Assembly (NCBI GenBank): GCA_017652805.1
Contig: JAGCAH010000041.1
Location: 1 to 32,667 of the forward strand
DNA: 32,667 bases
Origin: Thermoguttaceae bacterium
GTDB taxonomy: Bacteria; Planctomycetota; Planctomycetia; Pirellulales; Thermoguttaceae
Direction: 5' to 3'
The notes beneath the pieces were generated by a model. The model did not search any database. It saw only the letters and a list, made by a program, of their open reading frames with translations, and was not told where the DNA came from. Both the position numbers and the translations under genes were made by a program. Positions within the stretch are counted from its first letter, which is position 1. Each line of letters starts with the position of its first letter. Positions 1 through 7,255 of this stretch are shown here, piece after piece.

Positions 1-64
1 CGTCTTCAAAGGCACGTTTCAAATCCAGTTCAATATCGGCGCGTGATTCGTCATGTTCTTCCAT
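1..64 (-). CDS. N-terminal fragment of an unknown protein, cut by the window edge
   Basis: Only the first 21 codons are visible, reading leftward from an ATG at 64. The peptide starts MEEHDESRADIELDLKRAFED and is acidic and charged. A Shine-Dalgarno-like GGAGAG lies a few bases before the ATG, which is the main reason to call it a real start. It sits about 100 bases downstream of the dehydrogenase gene on the same strand and may be co-transcribed with it. No family can be recognised from so few residues. Confidence 0.5.
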   Translation of the reverse strand, partial: MEEHDESRADIELDLKRAFED

Positions 65-164
65 CGTTTCTCTCCTTACCCCCGCGCGCCGGGCGCGGCT
101 TTCGGTTCAAGTTCAGAGATCTGTTCCCGTTCGGCAGGCAATTCCGAATATGTCATACACCTCT

Positions 165-1070
165 TCAGAATGAGTCGTCTTCCGCCAGTCCGTCCAGCGC
201 TTTAATCAGCGCCTGTGTTCCGAGCCGTCCGCCCCCCTGAGAAGCGAGCCGCCGATAGAGTCGGCAGACCAAGTCGAGCGCGGGAAGTCTTAAATTCATT
301 CGCGCCGACTCGTCGAGCGCGATCTTCATATCTTTAATGAAATGCTCAACGAAAAAACCGGGCGCAAAATCGCCGCGCAGAATCCGGGGAGCCAGATTCG
401 AAAGAGACCAGCTCCCCGCCGCCCCCGCGGCGACCGAGCTCATTACCTTCTCCATATCAAGTCCCGTGCGCCGTGCGTAGAGGAGAGCTTCGCACATTCC
501 CGCCATATTCCCGGCGATCAGGATCTGGTTCACCATCTTGGTATGCTGACCCATTCCCGCTTTTCCCTGATAGACAATCTTCGAGCCGAGAACCTCAAAG
601 AGGGGAACGATCCTCCGAAAAACCGCCTCATCCCCGCCGACCATAATCGAAAGGGTTCCATCCCGCGCGCCGATATCGCCCCCCGAAACGGGCGCGTCGA
701 GTGCGTCGGCCCCTTGCGCCTTTGCCGCATCAAAAATCTCCGCCGCCAGCGCCGGAGAACTCGTCGTCATATCGACCACGGTCGGCGGCTCGGTGCGTCC
801 GAGGCTTTCACGGAACCCGGCGAGAACACCCTCTTCGCCCAAAACGACTTCCCGAACATCGGCAGGATACCCGACCATCAGAAAAACGACGTCCGACGCC
901 GCGGCGACCCGCGCGGGAGACTCCGTCCAGACTGCGCCGGAATCAAGGAGCGTCGTCGCTTTCTGTTTGGTTCGCGTATAGACCGTCAAGGGATACCCGG
1001 CTTTTAAGAGGTTTCCCGCCATACTCCGCCCCATTACGCCGGTACCGATCCATCCGATTCGTGGTTTCAT
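165..1070 (-). CDS. 3-hydroxyisobutyrate dehydrogenase family oxidoreductase
   Basis: This 301-residue protein is a full-length member of the beta-hydroxyacid dehydrogenase family, which oxidises small 3-hydroxy acids (3-hydroxyisobutyrate, tartronate semialdehyde, succinic semialdehyde and similar) with NAD(P). The N-terminal Rossmann fold shows GTGVMG at residues 9-14. The end of the second strand carries TRTK (Arg33, Lys35) rather than an acidic residue, which in this family favours NADP. The substrate loop reads [15 protein letters not shown] and the catalytic lysine is in GQHTKMVNQ. The C-terminal half is the usual all-helical domain. It is transcribed from its own promoter in the divergent intergenic region. 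The exact substrate cannot be read from the sequence; GlxR-like or YihU-like activity is possible. Confidence 0.88.
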   Translation of the reverse strand: MKPRIGWIGTGVMGRSMAGNLLKAGYPLTVYTRTKQKATTLLDSGAVWTESPARVAAASDVVFLMVGYPADVREVVLGEEGVLAGFRESLGRTEPPTVVDMTTSSPALAAEIFDAAKAQGADALDAPVSGGDIGARDGTLSIMVGGDEAVFRRIVPLFEVLGSKIVYQGKAGMGQHTKMVNQILIAGNMAGMCEALLYARRTGLDMEKVMSSVAAGAAGSWSLSNLAPRILRGDFAPGFFVEHFIKDMKIALDESARMNLRLPALDLVCRLYRRLASQGGGRLGTQALIKALDGLAEDDSF

Positions 1071-1112
1071 CGTTTTCTTCCACCATTGTTAAAACACCCA
1101 ACGCACACTCCC

Positions 1113-1141
1113 AGTATACCGAAATCACTGAAAAACCGCAA
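1113..1141 (-). promoter_or_regulatory. Sigma70-type promoter of the beta-hydroxyacid dehydrogenase gene
   Basis: On the minus strand TTGCGG (1136-1141) and TATACT (1113-1118) are separated by 17 bp. Transcription would start near 1106, about 36 bases before the ATG at 1070. The leader contains a GGAAG sequence as a possible ribosome site. Confidence 0.55.
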
Positions 1142-1169
1142 CGCGCCCGCACCTTCTCCTCAAGCGAAC

Positions 1170-1219
1170 GGCGGGCAGGGAACCCCCCAGTCAGAACTGG
1201 GGGAGGGCTCCCGCCCGCC
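1170..1219. repeat. Hairpin repeat copy 1 (CCCCCAGT-caga-ACTGGGGG core)
   Basis: The core at 1184-1203 is a perfect 8-bp inverted repeat with a 4-base loop. A second, outer stem encloses it: GGCGGGCAGGGA (1170-1181) pairs with TCCCGCCCGCC (1209-1219) with one bulged A. It lies in the intergenic space between divergent genes and has no T-run, so it does not look like a simple terminator. A REP-like extragenic palindrome or a protein-binding palindrome are the two readings. Confidence 0.7.
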
Positions 1220-1249
1220 AACGAGAAGCTAAGTGTCACCTATCCCCAA

Positions 1250-1269
1250 CCCCCAGTCACAACTGGGGG
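1250..1269. repeat. Hairpin repeat copy 2 (CCCCCAGT-caca-ACTGGGGG core)
   Basis: This is the same 8-bp palindrome as the copy centred 66 bp to the left, differing only in one loop base. The outer stem of copy 1 is absent here. Both copies lie between the divergent dehydrogenase and the unknown gene at 1395. I saw no further copy in the window. Confidence 0.7.
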
Positions 1270-1337
1270 ACATAAAACCCCGCCGCTGCGAACCGAACCC
1301 TCAGCCCCACCCACCTCCAGCCCGCGCCCGCATCGGG

Positions 1338-1343
1338 TATAAT
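1338..1343 (+). promoter_or_regulatory. Possible -10 element (TATAAT) for the 1395-3560 genes
   Basis: A consensus TATAAT sits 52 bases before the ATG at 1395. No good -35 is present 16-18 bp upstream (the bases there are C/A-rich), so the call rests on the -10 alone. Transcription from it would start near 1350. That excludes the ATG at 1347 and supports the ATG at 1395 as the start of the first gene. Confidence 0.35.
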
Positions 1344-1394
1344 GGGATGCGTCAGAACAAACCGAAAGAGTCCCTTCAAAAGACGAGCTGTCCC

Positions 1395-2066
1395 ATGGAA
1401 GCGATCCGTGTCTTTTACGACGACATCTATGAATACCAGGAATTCTCTCAGACCGTCGAGGGCCAGAAGGCTCCGGTCACATTCAAGATCGCCGTCGGCC
1501 CGAAATCGGAATATGAGCACCTTGCGGCGCTGATCGAAGATACTTACGCCAAGGCATACACCCCCGCGTCAAAAGGCTCCCCGATGGCGACCGATCCGCC
1601 GGCAGCATTCTCGGCGTCACTGCAAACGCCGAATCCGGAACTTCCGACCGAATATTACGCTGAGCACGTTCTCTATGTCACCCGCGGGGGAACAGTCTGG
1701 CATATCGAATACCACTTCTTTCCCGAACCGGAGGTCTGGATTCTCGCCGAGCCGGGAAAAGCCAACCGCCGTGAAAAGGGGTTCTTTACCCGAGCGAACC
1801 TCTACGATCAGGTATACACAATCGACGACCGGGAATACATTGTAACCTCGCTCCGCGGTAATTACGCCGATTTTCCGGGCTACTCCCCCTTTTTCCTCGA
1901 AAAAGCGCAACGGGAAATACTGTATCTCGGCAGAGAACAGCTCCTGACGACCGGAGCCCGTTTCGAAAAAGCCGACCGAGGAGCCGGGAGCCGTTTCGAC
2001 ATCGACCGATGGTTTCTCGAAGAGTACGTCCCTCGCCGACTCCTCGGTATCTTCACGCAAAACTGA
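1395..2066 (+). CDS. Conserved-looking hypothetical protein
   Basis: I do not recognise this 223-residue protein. The open frame runs upstream to 1233, but that part is proline/arginine-rich and crosses hairpin copy 2, so I start at MEAIRVFYDD (1395). An ATG at 1347 is the alternative. There is no signal peptide and no membrane segment. The protein is rich in aromatic and acidic residues, for example HIEYHFFPEPEVW in the middle, and looks like a soluble cytosolic alpha/beta protein. It ends 24 bases before the glycosidase start on the same strand, so the two are probably one transcript. Nothing in the sequence shows a function. Confidence 0.6.
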   Translation: MEAIRVFYDDIYEYQEFSQTVEGQKAPVTFKIAVGPKSEYEHLAALIEDTYAKAYTPASKGSPMATDPPAAFSASLQTPNPELPTEYYAEHVLYVTRGGTVWHIEYHFFPEPEVWILAEPGKANRREKGFFTRANLYDQVYTIDDREYIVTSLRGNYADFPGYSPFFLEKAQREILYLGREQLLTTGARFEKADRGAGSRFDIDRWFLEEYVPRRLLGIFTQN

Positions 2067-2090
2067 ACCGTTGACCGAAAGGACAAAACA

Positions 2091-3560
2091 ATGAAAAAAG
2101 AGGTGTTTTACACAAAAGCCATTCGACCCGCCGCGTTCCTCACCGCCGCACTCGCTTTAATCTGCATCATCTTCACCACCCCCGTCCTTTCGAACGAGGA
2201 ACGGCAGATCACGCTTTCCGTCGATTTTTCAGCACCGGTCGGAAAGATCAAGCCGGTCAACGGAACCAATCTCGGTCCCCGCCTGATCACGAGTAAATAC
2301 AACGCTCACCGGGAGCTCTTTAAGAACGCGCGGTTCGGCCTGGTCCGGCTCCACGACGCGCCATGGGACAATCCGACCCTCCGTCTGGTCGACGTGCACA
2401 TGATCTTCGGAAACATGAACGACGATCCCGCCGACCCGGCGAACTACTATTTCGACGCGACCGACGACTACGTCAAATCGATCCTCGACGCCGGCGCGCC
2501 GATTATGTATCGTCTGGGGGTCAGTATCGAACATTCCGCGCCGCACACCTACTTCGCGAAAGAACCGAAAGATATCGAAAAGACGGCGGAAATCTTTGCC
2601 GGGATCGTCCGCCACTACAACCGCGGCTGGGCGAACGGATTCAACTGCGGCATCGAATATTGGGAAATCTGGAACGAGCCGAACATCATTCCCATGATGT
2701 GGGATAACGCCGATTTCACGGCCTACTGCCGCTTCTACGTCTCTGTGGCGAAACGCCTGAAACGGGAATTCCCCGAAATCAAAGTCGGGGGACCCGCTCT
2801 GGCCGGAAGCAGCGAGGAAACGCTCGCCCAGTTCGTCGATTACTGTCGAAAGGAAGACGCACCGCTCGATTTCTGCAGCTGGCACACCTACACATCTTCA
2901 CTCAGTGAGATGACCGACCCGCCCGCCGTCATTCGGCGTCTGCTTGACGAGCGTGGATACACAAAGACCGAACTGCATCTCGACGAATGGCACTTCCTCA
3001 ACCTTCCATGGGGCGTCGTTCAGGGGAGAGATGGAGATCGTCAGGCCCATCAGGAAATGGCACGCGGTGACGGCGGGATCAACGGAATCGACGCCTCGGC
3101 GTTCATCGCCTGCACCCTGGCTCTCTGGCAAGACACGCCGATCGACAGCGCCAACTACTACGCCACATCGCTGATGGAAGACGAATGGGGACTGTTCGAC
3201 AACTTCGGGTATCCGTATAAGACGTATTACGTATTTCAGGGATTCGGAGAACTGATCACTTTTGCGCCGAACCGTATCCGCTGCGAAGGGGCACCCGAGA
3301 ATTTCGCCATTTTGGGAGGCACGTCGGACGCGGGAGCCGCACGGCTTATGATCGCGTCGTTTAAAGAGAAAGCCGATTCCCTCAAAGTCCGTCTATCCGG
3401 GATTCCCGAATCCGGTACCGTCCGCGTCCGATCGATCGTGCCGGGAGACCGGATCGAGCCGATCGAATCGACGCTCGACTACACCGACGGCATTCTCGAT
3501 CTCGGCCCGATCACCGGCTCGTCGGTGAAGTTCATCGAGTTTTCGCAAAACGCAATTTGA
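2091..3560 (+). CDS. Secreted GH39-like glycoside hydrolase
   Basis: This 489-residue protein starts with a signal peptide: basic residues, a hydrophobic run at about 13-33, then NEERQ. A TIM-barrel of clan GH-A type follows. The segment WEIWNEPN carries the presumed acid/base Glu196, and LHLDEWHF carries the presumed nucleophile Glu299. The 103-residue spacing and the WNEPN motif fit GH39-type retaining enzymes (xylosidases, iduronidases and relatives). A beta-sandwich-like tail of about 90 residues ends the chain. It would act in the periplasm or outside the cell on a plant or host polysaccharide, but the substrate is not readable. The ATG at 2091 follows AAAGGAC with good spacing. An MFS transporter lies downstream with its own promoter. 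Confidence 0.75.
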   Translation: MKKEVFYTKAIRPAAFLTAALALICIIFTTPVLSNEERQITLSVDFSAPVGKIKPVNGTNLGPRLITSKYNAHRELFKNARFGLVRLHDAPWDNPTLRLVDVHMIFGNMNDDPADPANYYFDATDDYVKSILDAGAPIMYRLGVSIEHSAPHTYFAKEPKDIEKTAEIFAGIVRHYNRGWANGFNCGIEYWEIWNEPNIIPMMWDNADFTAYCRFYVSVAKRLKREFPEIKVGGPALAGSSEETLAQFVDYCRKEDAPLDFCSWHTYTSSLSEMTDPPAVIRRLLDERGYTKTELHLDEWHFLNLPWGVVQGRDGDRQAHQEMARGDGGINGIDASAFIACTLALWQDTPIDSANYYATSLMEDEWGLFDNFGYPYKTYYVFQGFGELITFAPNRIRCEGAPENFAILGGTSDAGAARLMIASFKEKADSLKVRLSGIPESGTVRVRSIVPGDRIEPIESTLDYTDGILDLGPITGSSVKFIEFSQNAI

Positions 3561-3611
3561 CCCGTTCCCGGAACGGCCGACGATTTCCCAAGGGGGGACA
3601 CGATTCATTCA

Positions 3612-3639
3612 TTGACAGATCCCCGTTTTGCGCCATAAT
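3612..3639 (+). promoter_or_regulatory. Strong sigma70-type promoter of the MFS gene
   Basis: TTGACA (3612-3617) is a perfect -35. It is followed after 16 bp by CATAAT (3634-3639). Transcription would begin near 3646, giving a leader of about 33 bases with an ATGAGG ribosome site before the GTG at 3679. Confidence 0.7.
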
Positions 3640-3678
3640 TCGCTTTTGGTTTTCCCGTGTCGATATGAGGATTAAGTC

Positions 3679-4893
3679 GTGTCAGATCCCCGCGAAAAGC
3701 TGAATCCCGCCGCATCGAGCGCCGGCGCGTTCTTTACGAGTATCGCCGTTTGGGGAGTCGGGGTCGGCTGTTTCGCCGCCGCGCTGAACAACTACCTTTC
3801 CGACATCCACGGAATCACCATCTTCCAGCGGGGAGTGGTCGAGTTCTTTCGGGAACTCCCCGGTTTCGCGCTCGTCTTTATCCTGGCGCTGATGCACCGT
3901 CTGAGCGACTGGCGCGTACTCCGTCTGGGAACCGCCATCTCCCTCCTGGCGGCGCTGGCTCTCCTGGCTCCGACCAATAAAGCGGGACTTACCGCTCTGG
4001 TTATGCTTTTCAGTACCGGAGAACATCTTGTCATGCCGGCACGTCAGTCGCTGGCGATGCAGGTCGCTCGACCGGGACACGAGGGAACGTCGCTCGGTCT
4101 GATGACCTGTGTGATGAACGCCGGAACGATCCTGGGAAGTCTCCTGGTCGCGGTTGTTTTCTGGATCGGGATGCGCTGGTTCGGAATCGACGACGCGCGA
4201 ACCCTCTTCCGCGTTGTCTGGATTCTAATCGCGTTCCTTCTGACCGGCAGTGTGCTATCGACCTACACGAAAAACGCGCCGAACCGCGTCACCAAGCGTC
4301 CGCGTCTCTATTTCCATCGGAAGTTCAACAAGTTCTATATCCTGGAACTCTTTTACGGCGCGCGAAAACAGATATTCCTGACCTTCGCGCCCTATGTCCT
4401 GATTAAAATTTACCATCTCACAACGCCGCAGGTGGCGGTCCTGATGGGGATCGGCGCATTGATCAATATGCTCGGTGCGCCGACGATCGGTCGGATCACC
4501 GACCGATTCGGGTATCGTTTCGTGATGATCTGGGACACGCTCATCCTCTTTTGGGTCGCTCTGGCCTACGGGTATTCCGGGAGCATCTTTCCGGCGCATA
4601 TCGCCGTCTGGATTGTCTGCGGCAACTACCTGCTGGACGGTCTGATCAGCACCGCTTCTCTGGCGACAAACATCTACGTACGGCAGATCGCGGCCGATCC
4701 GAACGAGCTGACGAGCACCCTGTCGACCGGTATCTCGATCAACCACCTCATTTCGATTCTGATCGCCCTGGCCGGCGGCTGGATCTGGGCGACGCTGGGC
4801 GTCAGCTGGCTCTTCACCTTCTCGGCGCTGATGGCGCTGGCCAACTCGGCGTTCGCCTGGTCTCTCCCCCGGAGCGAAGAAGCTTCCGCGTAG
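3679..4893 (+). CDS. MFS-type membrane transporter
   Basis: The 404-residue protein is hydrophobic throughout, with about twelve predicted membrane spans in two six-span halves. A basic loop (TKRPRLYFHRKFNKF) lies between the halves near residues 208-222. The second half contains GRITDRFGYR, a typical major-facilitator cytoplasmic loop motif. Translation starts at GTG 3679, chosen because GAGG lies 8 bases upstream and a perfect promoter sits just before. The substrate is unknown. The preceding secreted glycosidase makes a sugar or oligosaccharide plausible, but the gene has its own promoter, so the link is only by proximity. Confidence 0.78.
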   Translation: MSDPREKLNPAASSAGAFFTSIAVWGVGVGCFAAALNNYLSDIHGITIFQRGVVEFFRELPGFALVFILALMHRLSDWRVLRLGTAISLLAALALLAPTNKAGLTALVMLFSTGEHLVMPARQSLAMQVARPGHEGTSLGLMTCVMNAGTILGSLLVAVVFWIGMRWFGIDDARTLFRVVWILIAFLLTGSVLSTYTKNAPNRVTKRPRLYFHRKFNKFYILELFYGARKQIFLTFAPYVLIKIYHLTTPQVAVLMGIGALINMLGAPTIGRITDRFGYRFVMIWDTLILFWVALAYGYSGSIFPAHIAVWIVCGNYLLDGLISTASLATNIYVRQIAADPNELTSTLSTGISINHLISILIALAGGWIWATLGVSWLFTFSALMALANSAFAWSLPRSEEASA

Positions 4894-4918
4894 AAAAGAA
4901 TCTTCCGAGACAAGATTT

Positions 4919-4954
4919 AAAAAAGGGGTTCGAGCCGAAACCGACCCGAACCCC
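4919..4954 (-). terminator. Rho-independent terminator of the response regulator gene
   Basis: Reading leftward, GGGGTTCG (complement of 4947-4954) pairs perfectly with CGAACCCC (complement of 4925-4932) around a 14-base loop and is followed by six T (4919-4924). It lies just past the regulator stop codon at 5005. A second G/C hairpin without a T-run is present at about 4964-4984. Confidence 0.8.
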
Positions 4955-5004
4955 ATCAATGTGCGCCGCGGAAACGCGCGGCGAAGCGAGGCATTGAACC
5001 GAAA

Positions 5005-5385
5005 TTACAGACGTTCGATCACCGTACGAAGCTGTTCGTAGCGATACGGCTTATTGAGGAAAGCGTCGGCCTTGATCCAGGCGCGTTCGGCTTCGCTGTC
5101 GACCGAGAACTCAACGCCGTGCCGGCTGTTCACATCGGTCGCGAGAATGACTTTCGTCTCGGGTTTATCCTTTTTGATGTGGAACGCGAGCGAGAATCCG
5201 CTGTCGGCCTTTTCCATCACCAGGTCGGTGATCACGATGTCGTACTTATCGGCGGCGAGCGCCTCTTCGGCCGCGGCGCGGTTTTCGACCACGGCAACGG
5301 TGCAGCCGTCGGCTTTCAGCGCTTCGCTGATTTCGTCGGTGTAAACAGGATCGCCGTCCACCAGAAGAATCTTATAGCTTTTCAT
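5005..5385 (-). CDS. Stand-alone receiver-domain response regulator
   Basis: The 126 residues form a single CheY-like receiver domain with no output domain. The acidic pair is in LLVDGDP, the phospho-acceptor aspartate in DIVITDLVME, the switch Thr in ILATDV, and the conserved lysine in LNKPYRYEQL near the end. It would be phosphorylated by an unlinked histidine kinase and act through protein contacts. It lies 105 bases downstream of hydA on the same strand, separated by a perfect hairpin at 5448-5480, and is followed by a strong terminator. It may therefore be transcribed partly with the hydrogenase operon. A role in controlling or sensing hydrogenase activity is inference from position only. 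Confidence 0.9.
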   Translation of the reverse strand: MKSYKILLVDGDPVYTDEISEALKADGCTVAVVENRAAAEEALAADKYDIVITDLVMEKADSGFSLAFHIKKDKPETKVILATDVNSRHGVEFSVDSEAERAWIKADAFLNKPYRYEQLRTVIERL

Positions 5386-5447
5386 TATGATGAACCTTTA
5401 TATCTCTTTCGTTTATCTTGGAATGGTCGGGAAAAACATCAAAGACG

Positions 5448-5480
5448 GCCGGTTCGGAAGAGCGAGGATTCCGAACCGGC
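5448..5480 (-). terminator. Perfect 12-bp hairpin between hydA and the response regulator
   Basis: GCCGGTTCGGAA (5448-5459) and TTCCGAACCGGC (5469-5480) form a perfect 12-bp stem with a 9-base loop, 11 bases past the hydA stop codon. Leftward, the stem is followed by CGTCTTTGATGTTTTT, a T-rich but not continuous tail. It may act as a leaky terminator or as a 3' end stabiliser for the hyd mRNA. Confidence 0.6.
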
Positions 5481-5490
5481 TCGAAAACTA

Positions 5491-7218
5491 TCAGGTGAGC
5501 GGGGTCCGCTCATGATAGTGGGTGTGAAGCAGATGATGCGCTTTCTCGCTGTTCGGTTTGCCGAGATACTCATCATAGAGACGCTGAAGCTCTTTGTTCT
5601 CGTGGCTGAGGCGGAGCGATTCGGTCGCGTCCAGATCGTAGAGCTTCTTCATACGGGCGGTTACGCGCTCGACCGTCGCGCCATAAGGCTGACCGCCGCC
5701 GTTGATGCATCCGCCCGGGCAGGTCATCACTTCGATGAACTGGATATCTTTCAGTTCGCCCTTCTTGATCATTTCGATGATACGGCGGGCGTTGCCGAGC
5801 GAGTTGACGACGGCGACGCCGACTTTCAGGCCGTTGATGTCGAGATGCGCTTCTTTCCCCCACCCTTCCAGACCGCGGAGAGCTTCCAGTTTGAGCTCTT
5901 TGAGGTTTTCGCCGGTGATCAGGTAATAAGCAGTACGAACAGCCGCTTCCATCACGCCGCCGCTGGCGCCGAAGAGTTTCCCGGCGGTACTTCGTTCGCC
6001 GAACGGCGAGTCGGCCGCTTCCGGTTCGAGTTTGCCCAGGTCGATCCCGAACATCTTGAACAGCTGGGCGGCTTCGCGGGTCGTCAGAACCGCGTCGACA
6101 TCCTGATAGCCGTCGCGGCCGAGTTCCGGACGCGCCGCTTCGAATTTCTTGGCGGTACACGGCATGATCGAAACGCTGAAGATCTTTTTCGGTTCGATCC
6201 CGACCTTCTCGGCATAGCACGACTTGATGACGGCGCCGAGCATTCCCTGCGGGGACTTGCAGCTCGAAACGTGTGGAAGCATTTCGGGATAGAAGGTTTC
6301 GATGAATTTGATCCAGCCGGGCGAGCAGCTGGTGAACATCGGCAGAACGCCGCCGTTTGTAACACGGCTGACCAGTTCGGTCGCCTCTTCCATAATGGTG
6401 AGGTCGGCGCTGAACGAGGTGTCGAAGACGGCATCGAACCCGACCTTGCGCAGAGCGGCGTGAAGCATGCCCATCACGTCGGTACCGAGCGGGAGACCGA
6501 ACTCTTCGCCGAGCGAAACCGAAACCGCCGGCGCGTGCTGAACGACGACGTGAAGATTCGGGTCTTTCAGGGCGGCGACGACCTTGCCGATATCGTTCTT
6601 ACCGGTAAGCGCGCCCGTCGGGCAGGCGGCGACGCACTGGCCGCAGGCGATACAGCTGGCGACGTTCATCCCCTCGTTGAACGCGTTGCCGATGAACGCC
6701 TTCGAACCGCGGCGGATGTAGTCGAGGCACGAGACCGTCTGGATATTTTCGCAGACGCGCACGCAGCGGCCGCAGAGGATGCACTTGCTCGAGTCGCGGA
6801 CGATCGCCGGGCTCGACTCGTCGATCGGGCGGTTGTCCTTGGCGCCGGTATAGCGGTGGCTGCGAACGCCCAGTTCGACCGAAAGGTGCTGCAGTTTGCA
6901 GCTGCCGTTCCGTTCGCAGTAGAAGCAGTCGGTCGGATGGTTCGCCAGGAGGAGTTCAAGAATGGTGCGGCGCGCTTCAATCACGCGCTGAGAATGGGTC
7001 TTTACCTTCATGCCGTCGGCGATCGGGAACGCGCAGGCGGGAACCAGGGCGCGCTGACCTTCGACTTCACAGACACACATACGACATGCCCCCGTCGCCG
7101 GAAGGCCTTCCATATTGCAAAGGGTCGGAACTTCGATCCCCGCACGATTCAACGCCGCCAGAAGCATTTCACCCGCTTCGGCCTGAATCGCTTTTCCGTT
7201 AACTTCAATGGTAATCAT
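5491..7218 (-). CDS. hydA: [FeFe] hydrogenase catalytic subunit of a trimeric enzyme
   Basis: This 575-residue protein is the H2-producing or H2-oxidising subunit. In order it shows an N-terminal [2Fe-2S] domain (Cys34, 45, 48, 62), a His-Cys3 cluster (His94, Cys98, 101, 107) and two [4Fe-4S] clusters (Cys146/149/152/156 and Cys189/192/195/199). The H-cluster domain follows with TSCSPGW (296-302), MPCTAKK (352-358) and TCPGGCINGGGQP (499-511), so the four H-cluster cysteines are 298, 354, 500 and 504. The gene order with HydB and HydC fits group A3, cytosolic electron-bifurcating enzymes using NADH and ferredoxin. The maturases HydEFG are not in the window. Start at ATG 7218 after AAGGA; it follows hydB by 37 bases. 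Confidence 0.95.
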   Translation of the reverse strand: MITIEVNGKAIQAEAGEMLLAALNRAGIEVPTLCNMEGLPATGACRMCVCEVEGQRALVPACAFPIADGMKVKTHSQRVIEARRTILELLLANHPTDCFYCERNGSCKLQHLSVELGVRSHRYTGAKDNRPIDESSPAIVRDSSKCILCGRCVRVCENIQTVSCLDYIRRGSKAFIGNAFNEGMNVASCIACGQCVAACPTGALTGKNDIGKVVAALKDPNLHVVVQHAPAVSVSLGEEFGLPLGTDVMGMLHAALRKVGFDAVFDTSFSADLTIMEEATELVSRVTNGGVLPMFTSCSPGWIKFIETFYPEMLPHVSSCKSPQGMLGAVIKSCYAEKVGIEPKKIFSVSIMPCTAKKFEAARPELGRDGYQDVDAVLTTREAAQLFKMFGIDLGKLEPEAADSPFGERSTAGKLFGASGGVMEAAVRTAYYLITGENLKELKLEALRGLEGWGKEAHLDINGLKVGVAVVNSLGNARRIIEMIKKGELKDIQFIEVMTCPGGCINGGGQPYGATVERVTARMKKLYDLDATESLRLSHENKELQRLYDEYLGKPNSEKAHHLLHTHYHERTPLT

Positions 7219-7255
7219 GGTCTTTATTCCTTAATCTTGCGAAAGTTGTTTCGAT

